Positions 51,407 through 61,086 of a stretch of DNA of 64,000 nt are shown here, piece by piece; position 1 is the stretch's first letter, and each line of letters starts with the position of its first letter. Origin of the DNA: an uncultured Collinsella sp. GTDB lineage: Bacteria; Actinomycetota; Coriobacteriia; Coriobacteriales; Coriobacteriaceae. Where the stretch lies: contig CANNOC010000015.1 of assembly GCA_947507155.1 (NCBI GenBank), positions 1 to 64,000 of the forward strand, read 5' to 3'. Under the pieces are notes generated by a model. The model was not told where the DNA came from. It searched no databases and saw only the letters and a list, made by a program, of their open reading frames with translations. A program made the translations under genes and the position numbers.

Positions 51407-52801
51407 ATGGCCCAGGAGACGGTTACGAACGGCACTGAAGCCTTGTTCACTCGCGAAGGCATGCCTCCCGTTAAGGAAATGATCCCGTGTGCCCTTCAGC
51501 ACGTACTGGCATCGTTTGCCGGCATCATTACCCCAGCGGTCATCATGGCCGGCGTCTACGGCTTTAATAGCCAGCAGAGCACCGACATCATTCAGGTTGC
51601 GCTCATTCTTTCGGCACTCGACACGGCCCTTCAAGCCTTCGCTCCCTTCCGTCGCATCGGCGGCGGCCTGCCCATCGTCATGGGCGTCTCGTTCGCGTTC
51701 CTTCCGGCCCTGCAGGCCATGGGTGCCTCAGGCTTTAGCTTTGGTGCGCTGCTGGGCGGCGAGATTGTCGGCGGTGCCGTCGCGGCCCTCTTTGGTCTGG
51801 CCTACAGCAAGATCAAGTGGCTGTTCCCGCCCGTCGTGACCGGTACGGTCATCTTCTCCATCGGCGTTTCGCTGTATCCCACGGCCGTCAAGTATATGGC
51901 CGGCGGTATGGGCACGCCGCTGTGGGGCACCCCGCAGGCCTGGTGCGTCGCTCTTATCACCTTCGCCGTGGTCTTTGCGCTCGCCAACTTTGGCAAGGGT
52001 ACGCTCAAGCTGGGATCCGTGTTCTTTGGCATGATCGTTGGCATGATCGTTTCGATCCCCTTTGGCATGATCGATTTCTCGAGCGTCGCCACCGCTCAGG
52101 TCTTCGCCCTTCCCAAGCTCATGCCCTACGCGCTCGAGTTTGATCCCGAGGTCTGCATTACCCTCGCCGTCGTGTTCCCCATGGTTGCCATCCAGGTTAT
52201 CGGTGACGTCTCCGCCGCCTGCCTGGGCTCTATCGACCGTATGCCCACCGAGCGCGAGCTCTCCGGCGCTATCGTGTCTCAGGGCCTTACCTCTATGGTT
52301 GGCGGCCTGCTGGGCGGTCTTCCCACCAGCGCCCTTGGCCAGAACGTGGGCATCATCTGCTCCAACAAGGTCGTTAACAAGTGGGTCTTTGTGACCATCG
52401 CGGCCGTCTTTGCCATCGCCGGTCTGTTCCCGCAGCTCTCTGCCGTCCTTTCCGCTATCCCGCAGCCCGTCATCGGCGGCGCGACCGTCGGTGTCTTTGG
52501 CACCATCACCATGAACGGCGTGCGCATGTTCACCCGCGAGGGCCTGACGCAGCGCACTACCACCATCGTCGGCACCTCGGTCGTCTTTGGCCTGGGTATC
52601 TGGATGGCCAGCGGTTGCCTTGCCGGCGAGGGTATGCCCACCTGGGTGTCCACCGTCATCGGCTCCAATGCCGTAACCCCCACCGCCATCATGGCCATTG
52701 TCCTTAACCTGATCCTTCCGCAGACGCCGGTCGTGGCCCAGCACATCGATGCCGCCAAGGACGCTGCCGTGGATCTGGTCTTGCCCGAGAGCAAGAAGTA
52801 A
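51407..52801 (+). CDS. NCS2-family uracil/xanthine permease
   Basis: A 464-residue nucleobase:cation symporter with about 14 membrane segments (LQHVLASFAGIITPAVIMAG; IGDVSAACLGSIDR). It has the family GGLPTSALGQNVGIICSNKV segment in place of the NxGxxxxT signature. The ATG at 51407 is family-typical; an earlier in-frame start at 51320 would lie on the promoter. The YheO-type regulator and the cre-like site suggest control by purine and carbon status. The substrate is a purine or pyrimidine base, more likely xanthine or hypoxanthine. Confidence 0.9.
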   Translation: MAQETVTNGTEALFTREGMPPVKEMIPCALQHVLASFAGIITPAVIMAGVYGFNSQQSTDIIQVALILSALDTALQAFAPFRRIGGGLPIVMGVSFAFLPALQAMGASGFSFGALLGGEIVGGAVAALFGLAYSKIKWLFPPVVTGTVIFSIGVSLYPTAVKYMAGGMGTPLWGTPQAWCVALITFAVVFALANFGKGTLKLGSVFFGMIVGMIVSIPFGMIDFSSVATAQVFALPKLMPYALEFDPEVCITLAVVFPMVAIQVIGDVSAACLGSIDRMPTERELSGAIVSQGLTSMVGGLLGGLPTSALGQNVGIICSNKVVNKWVFVTIAAVFAIAGLFPQLSAVLSAIPQPVIGGATVGVFGTITMNGVRMFTREGLTQRTTTIVGTSVVFGLGIWMASGCLAGEGMPTWVSTVIGSNAVTPTAIMAIVLNLILPQTPVVAQHIDAAKDAAVDLVLPESKK

Positions 52802-52817
52802 CCAATTCGGTGCTATT

Positions 52818-52849
52818 CGTCGGCGGACGCATCGCCTCGTCCGCCGACG
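52818..52849 (+). terminator. stem-loop after the permease gene
   Basis: A perfect 12-bp stem (52818-52829 with 52838-52849). No T-tract follows. Confidence 0.55.
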
Positions 52850-52905
52850 TCATGCGGCGCCAAGCCGCACTTCAACCGCCCCTTTTGCGTGCGCCGCTTG
52901 TCGAA

Positions 52906-52961
52906 TTACGTTATAGCTAGCTATATTATAGGAAGGTATAATATAGCTAGCTATAACGTAA
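52906..52961. repeat. perfect AT-rich 25-bp inverted repeat before the ATPase gene
   Basis: Arms 52906-52930 and 52937-52961 are perfect reverse complements around a GGAAGG spacer. Each arm itself contains the 14-bp palindrome TATAGCTAGCTATA. A TATAAT lies at 52937-52942 and the AAAGGAGG ribosome site of the next gene begins at the end of the right arm. GC content is far below the surroundings. Confidence 0.9.
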
Positions 52962-52976
52962 AAGGAGGATGGCCCT

Positions 52977-54356
52977 ATGTTTATCGGAAGAACAGCGGAA
53001 ATGTCCGAGCTCAATCGACTGTATGGCACGGACTCCTTTGAGATGCCTGTGATTTATGGCCGTCGTCGTGTGGGCAAAACGCGCCTTATCACAGAGTTCA
53101 TCCAAGGCAAGAAGGCTATTTACTTTCAAGCTCGTCGTACCAATGCGGGGGCAAACCTGCACGGCTTTAGCCAGGCGATACTTGCGGGTTCGGTTGGTGC
53201 TGCAGGTGTGTCGTTTCGTAGTTTTGACGAGGCGTTCGATGCATTGGCCACCATGGCTCGCACGGAACGTTTGATTGTCGTGATTGACGAGTACCCCTAT
53301 CTCGCCCAATCGAATCCCGAGATCAGCTCGTTGCTGCAAGACAAGATCGACCACTTGTACAAAGAGACCAAGCTCATGCTTATCCTGTGCGGGTCGTCGC
53401 TTTCGTTTATGGAAGAGCAGGTGTTGGGCTACGAGAGCCCACTATACGGTAGGCGTACAGCCCAGTTTAAGATCATGCCGCTCGATTTTACGACGACCCT
53501 CGACCTGTGGCAGAGCATGGGTCGCGAAGACGCTGCGGTTTGCTATGGCATGACGGGCGGCATTCCTGCATATATCGAGAAAGTCGATCCCGCCGCACCG
53601 CTCAAGGACAACATCAAACGTCTTTTTCTTACTCCTACGGGCTATCTCTTTGAGGAGCCGAGTAACCTGCTGTTGCAAGAGTGCCGCAATCCCGAGCAAT
53701 ATGATGCGATCGTGCAGGCAATTGCCCAGGGGCGCTCGAAGATCTCGGAGATTGCGAGCTCCACGGGAATCCCTGCGAGCAACGTAAAGAGCTATGTGGA
53801 TAAGCTGGCGTCGCTTGGGATTGTCGAGCGCGAGCTGCCCCTAAACGAGACGAGCAATAAGCGAGCCGTGTATCTGCTGAGCGACCAGATGTTTAGGTTC
53901 TGGTACAAGTTTGTGCCGCAGAACATCGGGCTGATTCAAAACGATATGGCCGAGATGGCGTATAAGCGCATTGAGCCGCACGTATCGGATTACATGGGCA
54001 CGGTCTTTGAGCTTATATGCAGGCAATACGTTTACGAACTCGCGCGGGCGGGCCAGCTCGATGTGGTTCCGGCGAGCGTCGGGCGCTGGTGGGGGACGGA
54101 TAATCGCACGCATACGCAGGAAGAAATCGACTTGATTGTTGACGATGGCGAGGGCACTGCGCTGTTTGCGGAGTGCAAATGGCGCAATGAACCGGTGGGC
54201 GAAGACGTGCTGCAAAAGCTCGTGCACCGAAGCGAGCTCTTTAGACGGCAACGAAAAAGCTATGCACTATTCTCAAAAAGCGGCTTTACGCAGGGATGTC
54301 AGGAAGCTGCGGCGAACAGGGGAGATACCAAGCTGATTTCGTTTGCCGAGATGTGA
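52977..54356 (+). CDS. P-loop ATPase of the DUF234 (COG1672) family
   Basis: A 459-residue STAND-like ATPase. Walker A is GRRRVGKT (28-35) and Walker B is LIVVIDEYPYL. A winged-helix region (KISEIASSTGIPASNVKSYV) follows. The C-terminal DUF234-type domain has a restriction-nuclease-like pattern, EIDLIVDD followed by FAECKWRNE. AAAGGAGG lies 8 bases before the ATG. The promoter region is the perfect palindrome at 52906-52961. Its role is unknown; such ATPases are common in mobile or defence regions. It ends 98 bp before the exonuclease gene. Confidence 0.87.
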   Translation: MFIGRTAEMSELNRLYGTDSFEMPVIYGRRRVGKTRLITEFIQGKKAIYFQARRTNAGANLHGFSQAILAGSVGAAGVSFRSFDEAFDALATMARTERLIVVIDEYPYLAQSNPEISSLLQDKIDHLYKETKLMLILCGSSLSFMEEQVLGYESPLYGRRTAQFKIMPLDFTTTLDLWQSMGREDAAVCYGMTGGIPAYIEKVDPAAPLKDNIKRLFLTPTGYLFEEPSNLLLQECRNPEQYDAIVQAIAQGRSKISEIASSTGIPASNVKSYVDKLASLGIVERELPLNETSNKRAVYLLSDQMFRFWYKFVPQNIGLIQNDMAEMAYKRIEPHVSDYMGTVFELICRQYVYELARAGQLDVVPASVGRWWGTDNRTHTQEEIDLIVDDGEGTALFAECKWRNEPVGEDVLQKLVHRSELFRRQRKSYALFSKSGFTQGCQEAAANRGDTKLISFAEM

Positions 54357-54453
54357 GGGCCCGTCCTGTGTTTGTGTCCGCGCGGGCGTCTATCCTTACG
54401 GCAATGTAGCCGCCTGTGTAGTAAGCGGCCAGCAATGGAGAAAGGCCCTAACC

Positions 54454-55188
54454 GTGTCAGCTGAAAAGACGCCGGGTATCTCGGCTATCGATACGACAAA
54501 CTTTGCGCGCCAGATTGTGCTGGACTATGAGTTTGCGCCGGTGCCAAAACAGCGCCAGCGCCGTGGACTGCGCAACGAGATTATCGAGGTCGGCGCCGTC
54601 AAGCTCGATTACCACGGCAACGTTATGGGCGAGTTCTCGCAGTTTGTGCAGACGGAATTTACCGAAGGCGTTGCGTTCTCCGTCCGCGAGCTTACAGGGA
54701 TATCGGCCGTGGACACCGCGATGGCCGATCCGCTCTATGTGGTGATCAAAAGGCTCGGCGATTGGATCGGTCGCTACTCCGCCCAGATAGTTTGCTGGAG
54801 CGGGGCGGATCGTCGACAGCTTTTGACCGAGTGCCAGGCAAAGCGCATCGACCTTTCCGCGTTTCCTACGGACTGGGCCGACCTGCAGGCGTTTTACACC
54901 TCAATCATGGACGTGGGCAGCCACGGGCGCGTCTCGCTGGGCGACGCGGCGACGTGGTTTGGCATCGAGTTCGACGAGTCGACGGGACACGCCCACAGCG
55001 CTCTGGCCGATGCGCGCGTAACCGCCAAGTTGCTCAAGCAGATGATGGACGGGGACTACCGCGTGAGTCCGCACGCCCAGGAGATCCGCCAGCGGTGGGG
55101 GATGGGCGAGCGACCCCAGACGCGCCTTTCCAACAAGTGTCCCGAGCTGGGTGACCTGCTGCTGAAGCTGAAAGCGGAGGGGAGGTAG
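54454..55188 (+). CDS. DEDDh-type 3'-5' exonuclease
   Basis: A 244-residue nuclease of the DnaQ/RNase T superfamily. Exo I acids are Asp24 and Glu26 in VLDYEFAP. The segment NEIIEVGAVKLDYHGNVMGE follows and exo III is HAHSALADARVTAKLL. The spacing resembles the KapD/ERI1-like group that acts on RNA or DNA ends. GTG at 54454 has AAAGG upstream and starts after the ATPase gene; a longer frame from 54343 would overlap that gene and has no ribosome site. Confidence 0.85.
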   Translation: MSAEKTPGISAIDTTNFARQIVLDYEFAPVPKQRQRRGLRNEIIEVGAVKLDYHGNVMGEFSQFVQTEFTEGVAFSVRELTGISAVDTAMADPLYVVIKRLGDWIGRYSAQIVCWSGADRRQLLTECQAKRIDLSAFPTDWADLQAFYTSIMDVGSHGRVSLGDAATWFGIEFDESTGHAHSALADARVTAKLLKQMMDGDYRVSPHAQEIRQRWGMGERPQTRLSNKCPELGDLLLKLKAEGR

Positions 55189-55220
55189 GCGGCACCGTCC
55201 GCCCATGCTGGTGCGGCGCC

Positions 55221-57077
55221 TTACTGCCTGGCAGTTCCTGATGTTGGCAAATGACTTCCGCAGTGGCCTATTACGATTAACTGTGCCTCGTCATCAAAAC
55301 AAAAGTGCAGACGGAATGGGTCGCGGCGGTTGCGACCGTTGCCCTTAATGTGCGGCAAGATGCAAACCTGCTTACCGTTGTAGGTGCGTTGGCGGAGCCG
55401 CATGAGCTCGGTGTCGTTTTTAGTCAGCTTGGTCTCGGTCGGCGCGGCGTCAAACGAGGTCTGATTTCTAAACTCGCTATAGAGGTCTCCGGTCGTCGGG
55501 CGCTCCCCAAACTTGAGTTGCCACATAACGGTCGCTACGGATTTAAGGATCCGCCATTCCTCGTCAAGATCGGCAAAATCATAGCGGCGTGCCGAGTCGT
55601 ATGCCTCGGGCAAAACGAAAATGCGCGAGGGCCAGAGGTTCGCGGCAAATCTAAGCTCGTCCTCAAGGGTGCGCGGAAATGCCTCGAGCCCCTCGACAAA
55701 GCATGCTTCCGTCCTGAGTGCGGCTACCTGCTTTTCCGAGCGGTCGGCTCGCTCCAGCGCCTCTTGGAGTCGATACTTTAAGTTGGAGATCGTGTTCTCG
55801 GATTCATCCAGCTCGAGCAGGCTGTTTTCCAGTTGCTCAATACGCTGCTCATACGCGGCGTTGCTGTCGGCGTAATCGTTGGCCAGCCCTTCCCAGAGCT
55901 GCCTGTCGGCAGTCTCTTGTGACAACAACTCTTTAAGGTTGTCCATGGCCTCTTGGCTGTACGAGGCGGCAAGCGCTTCGGTGCGTTTTGCCTCGGCTAC
56001 GGTTTCATTCTCTGCGTGGCGTTTCATCTCTGCCATGCGGCTGCGTAGCGCCCCGATTGATTGGCGCGATTTGTACCAGGCAATATCGCTCGTGTCTACA
56101 ATATCGCCCCTGCCGCGCAAGAACGAGCGCCCCAGGCTCCGGTTAAGTATCGTGGATGTCTGGTTGCCGTACTCGCTCAGCCTATCGCGCCTGATGCAGA
56201 GGTGTCGACGTGCGTCTTCTTCGTCAGACAGATTGATGCTCGGTTGGTAAATACGAAGTGACGACTTGGGGCAATTGTATCGATAGGCAGGTGTATCGTA
56301 GAGAAAAAGATTGAACAGCTTTGATTTGAGCCGACCATCGGATTCGTCGGCGGCAAACACGTTGGCTAGGCCCATAAGGTTATTGGCGAGCTTGCCGGGA
56401 TCTTTGACGGGATATCGACCGGTATCATCGCTGGTTATTAGAATCAGAGGGAGCTCGCGCTGGCTGCTCAGAAGGTTGTCGGAGAACTCGGCGTCAAAGT
56501 TCTCAAACGTCAGGCGCGTGCACGATGTGTTGACGACAGTCTCTCCAACGCACGCCTGATGATTGGGAAGCGAAAACAGAACCTTTGCGATGCGGGGAAT
56601 ATTGAGGTCCGGTTCTGGCAGTGGCCAGCCCACATATTCGGGCAGTGTCGCATAGGTGACTTTAATATTGACTAGGCAGGAGTTGTCATCGGCCGTTTCA
56701 AGGCCAATGCAAGTGTGCCAGTGACGATACGAATAATGACTGTCGGGCTCGTCATATTCAAAGGCCCAAGCGACGGGAATCTTGCCTCGCTTGTCGTTAA
56801 AGGCTGCACGAGTGCAAATGCTCACACGGCTGCCTGTGGTCATGCCTCCAGAATAGCCAACGGGATAGCTGAGGTTTCCAAATACAAAGTCGGAGGCAAC
56901 GTCTTTATTGCTTGATAAAAACTCAAAGGCGCTCTGCTCATGGCGCTTGCGCTGCTCTTTGTCGCGCACCCAGGTGTAGATCTGGCGATACGCATCGACG
57001 ATTGAGGGCGTGGTGGTCGAATAGGGCGAAAGCCTGAACTTTGCTCGGTAATGAATCTGTTCGTTTTCGGATCGCAT
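55221..57077 (-). CDS. unknown 618-residue coiled-coil protein
   Basis: I do not recognise a full-length family. Residues 1-340 form a globular region (YRAKFRLSPYSTTTPSIVDA; WVRDKEQRKRHEQSAFEF), about 346-459 a long coiled coil rich in Glu/Lys/Leu, and about 522-618 a compact C-terminal domain (RRDPFRLHFCFDD; LIVIGHCGSHLP) that recalls RelE/ParE-like toxin folds, a weak inference. GAGG lies 5 bases before the ATG at 57077. It converges with the exonuclease gene and is divergent from the helicase gene, so it sits inside the defence-like island. Confidence 0.75.
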   Translation of the reverse strand: MRSENEQIHYRAKFRLSPYSTTTPSIVDAYRQIYTWVRDKEQRKRHEQSAFEFLSSNKDVASDFVFGNLSYPVGYSGGMTTGSRVSICTRAAFNDKRGKIPVAWAFEYDEPDSHYSYRHWHTCIGLETADDNSCLVNIKVTYATLPEYVGWPLPEPDLNIPRIAKVLFSLPNHQACVGETVVNTSCTRLTFENFDAEFSDNLLSSQRELPLILITSDDTGRYPVKDPGKLANNLMGLANVFAADESDGRLKSKLFNLFLYDTPAYRYNCPKSSLRIYQPSINLSDEEDARRHLCIRRDRLSEYGNQTSTILNRSLGRSFLRGRGDIVDTSDIAWYKSRQSIGALRSRMAEMKRHAENETVAEAKRTEALAASYSQEAMDNLKELLSQETADRQLWEGLANDYADSNAAYEQRIEQLENSLLELDESENTISNLKYRLQEALERADRSEKQVAALRTEACFVEGLEAFPRTLEDELRFAANLWPSRIFVLPEAYDSARRYDFADLDEEWRILKSVATVMWQLKFGERPTTGDLYSEFRNQTSFDAAPTETKLTKNDTELMRLRQRTYNGKQVCILPHIKGNGRNRRDPFRLHFCFDDEAQLIVIGHCGSHLPTSGTARQ

Positions 57078-57519
57078 GTTAGCCTCGCTTGCCTGGTGGC
57101 GTAATTGACCTGTAATGCTCAAGTGTAGGCGTTTGAGTAAAGTTCATGCATCGCACAACGGGCATTAGGTGCCAAAGCGTCTGTAAGCGTGCTAATGGGC
57201 GCTGGTGACGCGGGAGTGATCACAAGGCATTCACGCTATTCGCAGCATTGTTGAGCAACAAACCGCGCGAGGTAAAAACGATTCCTTTTGCAGAAAACCC
57301 CATGACACGGCAAGCTGATTGAAAGACAATAGATAGAGCTGCAACAAGGGTGATTTATCGTTCACCCCGGTATCAATAAAACCCAGGAGATTTTTCGTGG
57401 CCATTCAGACGAAAACTCTTCGGGGGAAGGGCGCTCGCCAGCGAGTGTCTTCCTTCGATAGACAATCCTAGCGTTACCTTGCGACACGCATTTTCGCTTC
57501 TCGTAAAGCGGGGCGCGTG
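57078..57519. other. 442-bp divergent region before the helicase gene
   Basis: No gene seen. A GGGTGA/TCACCC hairpin (57348-57367) and a CGCTCG/CGAGTG stem-loop near 57430-57450 are possible regulatory sites for the operon that follows. Confidence 0.5.
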
Positions 57520-60500
57520 ATGGCAAAGCTAGCAGAGATAACGCCCGGTACGCGCGTTCGCGGTATCGTGGGGGATTCGCCCGTGACCATTAAGGCTGTC
57601 GAATGGCATGGCGATTCCATCTTAAACGTAATCTACAAGACGGACCAGGGCGTACTGGGTGACCAACCTCTCTTCGATACAGACGAGGATAAATACATCA
57701 TCGAAAAGTCCAGCGCCTGGGCGTTCGATGCCGACCCCGATGACCTGCGACTCGTGTCCGAAGCGTATCGCATAGGCTTGGCTCATCTGTTCGATCCCTA
57801 TCTGGCTATTCGTACGTCGTCTATCGAGCCGCTGCCGCACCAGATCTCGGCCGTCTACAAGGAAATGCTGCCGCGCTTGCCGCTGCGTTATGTGCTGGCG
57901 GACGACCCCGGTGCAGGCAAGACCATCATGACAGGCCTCCTAATAAAAGAAATGATTGCTCGCGGCGATCTTAGGCGTTGCCTTATCGTGGCCCCCGGTA
58001 ATCTTGTGGAACAGTGGCAAGATGAGCTATGGCAAAAGTTTGGGCTCAGATTCCGCTTGCTTACAAATGATGTTCTGGAGTCTTCTGCCACCGGAAACCC
58101 CTTCGATGAGGTCGATTTTTGTATCGGCCGCCTAGATAAGCTGGCTCGCAACGACGAGATCCAAAAGAAGCTAAGGGCAACTTCGTGGGATCTCGTTGTA
58201 TGCGACGAGGCCCACAAGATGAGCGCGACAAACTTTGGCGGCGAGTTCAAGCCGACCAAACGCTATAAGCTCGGTCAGCTCTTGGGCGACACAGCCGAAA
58301 ACTTGTTGCTTCTGACGGCTACGCCCCACAACGGCAAGCCTGCTGACTTCCGCTACTTTATGGCGCTTGTGGACAAGGACCGGTTTGCGGGAGGCAACCG
58401 CGTTAAGAATCCTGCGGCGCGCTCCACTGCCGGCCAGGCTCAGGGCCTTCCGCCCGCACCTTCGCTTGACTGCGATGTTTCCGATGTGATGCGTCGCCTC
58501 GTGAAAGAGGAGCTGCTCAAGTTCGATGGGCGCCCGCTATTCCCCGAACGCTGCGCCTACACAGTCGAATACGACCTATCTCCTGCCGAGCAGGAGCTCT
58601 ATGACTCGGTGGCTCATTACGTCACCGAGGAGTTTAACCGTGCGGAGCGCTTGGGTGGCAAGCATAAGAACAGCGTCGGCTTTGCTTTGACTATCTTGCA
58701 GCGTCGTCTTGCGTCGAGTCCCGAGGCCATCTACCAGTCGCTTCAGCGTCGTCGCATACGGCTTGAGTCCAAGCTCGCCGAGGCAAAAAGCGTTGCGAGC
58801 GGCAAGGTCGCCTATACAGATAAATGGGGCATCGATTCCAGAGATTTTGACGAGGACGATTACGACTCCGAAGAGTACGAACAAATGGAAGATGACGTCG
58901 TAGACACCGCTTCTGCGGCGGCGACTGCGGCTGAGCTCGATGCCGAGATCGCGATTTTACGCACGCTCGAGCGCAAGGCAAACGATGTTCGCATTAGTGG
59001 CGAGGACCGTAAGTGGGAGGAGCTTTCGCGACTGCTACAAGACGATTCCAATATGTTTGGCATGGACGGTCGACGTGAGAAACTGATCATCTTTACCGAA
59101 CACAAGGACACACTGAACTACCTTGCAGGGAAGATTGGCTCCCTCCTGGGTGACCGTACTGCCGTGCTCACCATTAAGGGCGGTATGACGCGCGACGAGC
59201 GCCATCGTGCCGAGGAAATGTTCAAGCAGGATGCGAACTCGCGCATCCTTGTTGCCACGGATGCCGCCGGCGAGGGCATTAACCTACAGCGTGCGCACCT
59301 TATGATCAACTACGACCTGCCGTGGAATCCCAATCGACTCGAGCAGCGCTTCGGTCGTATTCACCGCATCGGTCAAACCGAAGTATGTCATCTGTGGAAC
59401 CTTGTCTCCACGCAGACGCGCGAGGGAGAAGTATTCCAACGCCTGTTCAGCAAGCTCGAGGTGGAACGTGCCGCACTGGGCGGCAAGGTTTTCGACATCT
59501 TGGGCAGGGTTACCTTTGAAGGCAAGACGCTCCGTGACTTGCTCCTCGATGCGATTCGCTATGGCGATGACCCCGAGGTACGGGCGCGGCTCAACCAGGT
59601 GGTCGATGCATCGCTCGACACGAGCTCCATTAAACGGCTTCTCAAAGAGTATGCGCTTACCGATGACGTCATGGACGCTCGCGGCGTAAGCGCTATTCGC
59701 GAGGACATGGAACGCATGGAGGCTCGCAAGCTCGAGCCGCACTTTATCCAGGCATTTTTCATGGCGGCAATGAAGCGCTTGGGAGGACGCGTGGCATCTC
59801 GCGAGCCTGGCAGGTTCGAGGTGCTCGAGGTGCCGTTCTCGGTTCGCTCGATGAGCATGGACGGCGAATGCGGCCACGTGCTTGCCTCCTATGAGCGTAT
59901 TTGCTTTGACAAAGAATCTAAAGAGGGTCCTGGACTCGTTCCCGCGGAGTTGGTATGCCCCGGTGAGGCGCTTTTGGATGCAACGGTGAAGGTGCTGATT
60001 GGCCAAATGGGCTCGGCGCTTAAGCGGGGCTGTGTGCTCGTGGACGATAGAGATTTTGGAGACAAGCCGAGGCTCTTGCTCTATATCGAGAACTCCGTCC
60101 AGGACGACACGACGCTGGCCGACGGCACCAAACGTACGGTATCCAAAGAGTTTAGGTTCGTTGAAGTTGACGCTGCGGGCGAAGCCCGTGATGCGGGCTA
60201 TGCGCCCTATTTGGACTATCGCGGTCCTCGTCCGTCCGAGGTATCTGCCGCGCACACTATCGCTTCTGAGCAGGAGTGGCTTACCGGCGACATTGATGCG
60301 CTTGCCATGGATTTCGCCATTCGCGAGATCCTCCCTGTGAGCCTCAAAGAGGTACGCAATCGTCGTATTCCGCAGGTCGAGAAGATCGAGCGAGCCGTTG
60401 ACGCGCGTCTTACCGACGAGGCCAATTATTGGGATGGTCGCGCGTGGGAGCTGGAGGAGAAAGAAAAACAAGGCAAGAAGACACGCCTGAGCTCTCTGAA

Positions 60501-61086
60501 TGCTCGTCGTCGCGCCGACGATCTGCGCGACCGTAGACAAATGCGCTTGGCGGAGCTGCAGCGCGAAAAGACCATCACTCCCGCGACTCCGAGGGTGCTG
60601 GGCGGCGCGCTTGTGATTCCAGTTGGCATGCTGCCCCACGACTCGCATGCTACCACCGAATCCAGTGCGGCAGGCAGGCGCGAGGTAGAGCTTGCCGGCA
60701 TGCGTGCCGTCATGGCTATCGAGCGGGAGCTGGGATTTACGCCGCGGGATCGAAGCGCAGATAACTGCGGCTACGACATCGAATCCGTGGTGCCCGATGA
60801 GCTTTATGCCAAGGGGCCGGCACTGCGAATGATCGAGGTCAAGGGTCGCACCGCGGGCGCCACTACGGTCACCGTCTCGCACAACGAAGTGATGTGTGCG
60901 CTCAACAGGCCAGATGCCTTTGTGCTTGCACTGGTCGAGGTCGATGGAAACACGACCCGAACTTCTTACATCGCACATCCGTTTACAAGTCCGCCGGATT
61001 ATGCCGCGGCAAGCACGAATTACGACATCGCGCGTCTCAAGGAGGCAGGCGACGTGATACTAGAGAGGGAGCAGGAATGGCAGTAA
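57520..61086 (+). CDS. SNF2-type helicase with DUF3883 nuclease-like domain (defence system)
   Basis: A 1188-residue ATP-dependent DNA translocase. Walker A LADDPGAGKT is at about 126-135, the DEAH box at about 229-232, and LLLTATPHNGK is motif III. The C-terminal helicase lobe contains VATDAAGEGINLQRA and FGRIHRIGQTE. Residues about 1060-1170 form a DUF3883-type domain with the MIEVKGR core expected of a PD-(D/E)XK-like nuclease. The ATG at 57520 is preferred over a GTG three bases earlier. It overlaps the methyltransferase gene by 10 bp. Confidence 0.9.
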   Translation: MAKLAEITPGTRVRGIVGDSPVTIKAVEWHGDSILNVIYKTDQGVLGDQPLFDTDEDKYIIEKSSAWAFDADPDDLRLVSEAYRIGLAHLFDPYLAIRTSSIEPLPHQISAVYKEMLPRLPLRYVLADDPGAGKTIMTGLLIKEMIARGDLRRCLIVAPGNLVEQWQDELWQKFGLRFRLLTNDVLESSATGNPFDEVDFCIGRLDKLARNDEIQKKLRATSWDLVVCDEAHKMSATNFGGEFKPTKRYKLGQLLGDTAENLLLLTATPHNGKPADFRYFMALVDKDRFAGGNRVKNPAARSTAGQAQGLPPAPSLDCDVSDVMRRLVKEELLKFDGRPLFPERCAYTVEYDLSPAEQELYDSVAHYVTEEFNRAERLGGKHKNSVGFALTILQRRLASSPEAIYQSLQRRRIRLESKLAEAKSVASGKVAYTDKWGIDSRDFDEDDYDSEEYEQMEDDVVDTASAAATAAELDAEIAILRTLERKANDVRISGEDRKWEELSRLLQDDSNMFGMDGRREKLIIFTEHKDTLNYLAGKIGSLLGDRTAVLTIKGGMTRDERHRAEEMFKQDANSRILVATDAAGEGINLQRAHLMINYDLPWNPNRLEQRFGRIHRIGQTEVCHLWNLVSTQTREGEVFQRLFSKLEVERAALGGKVFDILGRVTFEGKTLRDLLLDAIRYGDDPEVRARLNQVVDASLDTSSIKRLLKEYALTDDVMDARGVSAIREDMERMEARKLEPHFIQAFFMAAMKRLGGRVASREPGRFEVLEVPFSVRSMSMDGECGHVLASYERICFDKESKEGPGLVPAELVCPGEALLDATVKVLIGQMGSALKRGCVLVDDRDFGDKPRLLLYIENSVQDDTTLADGTKRTVSKEFRFVEVDAAGEARDAGYAPYLDYRGPRPSEVSAAHTIASEQEWLTGDIDALAMDFAIREILPVSLKEVRNRRIPQVEKIERAVDARLTDEANYWDGRAWELEEKEKQGKKTRLSSLNARRRADDLRDRRQMRLAELQREKTITPATPRVLGGALVIPVGMLPHDSHATTESSAAGRREVELAGMRAVMAIERELGFTPRDRSADNCGYDIESVVPDELYAKGPALRMIEVKGRTAGATTVTVSHNEVMCALNRPDAFVLALVEVDGNTTRTSYIAHPFTSPPDYAAASTNYDIARLKEAGDVILEREQEWQ

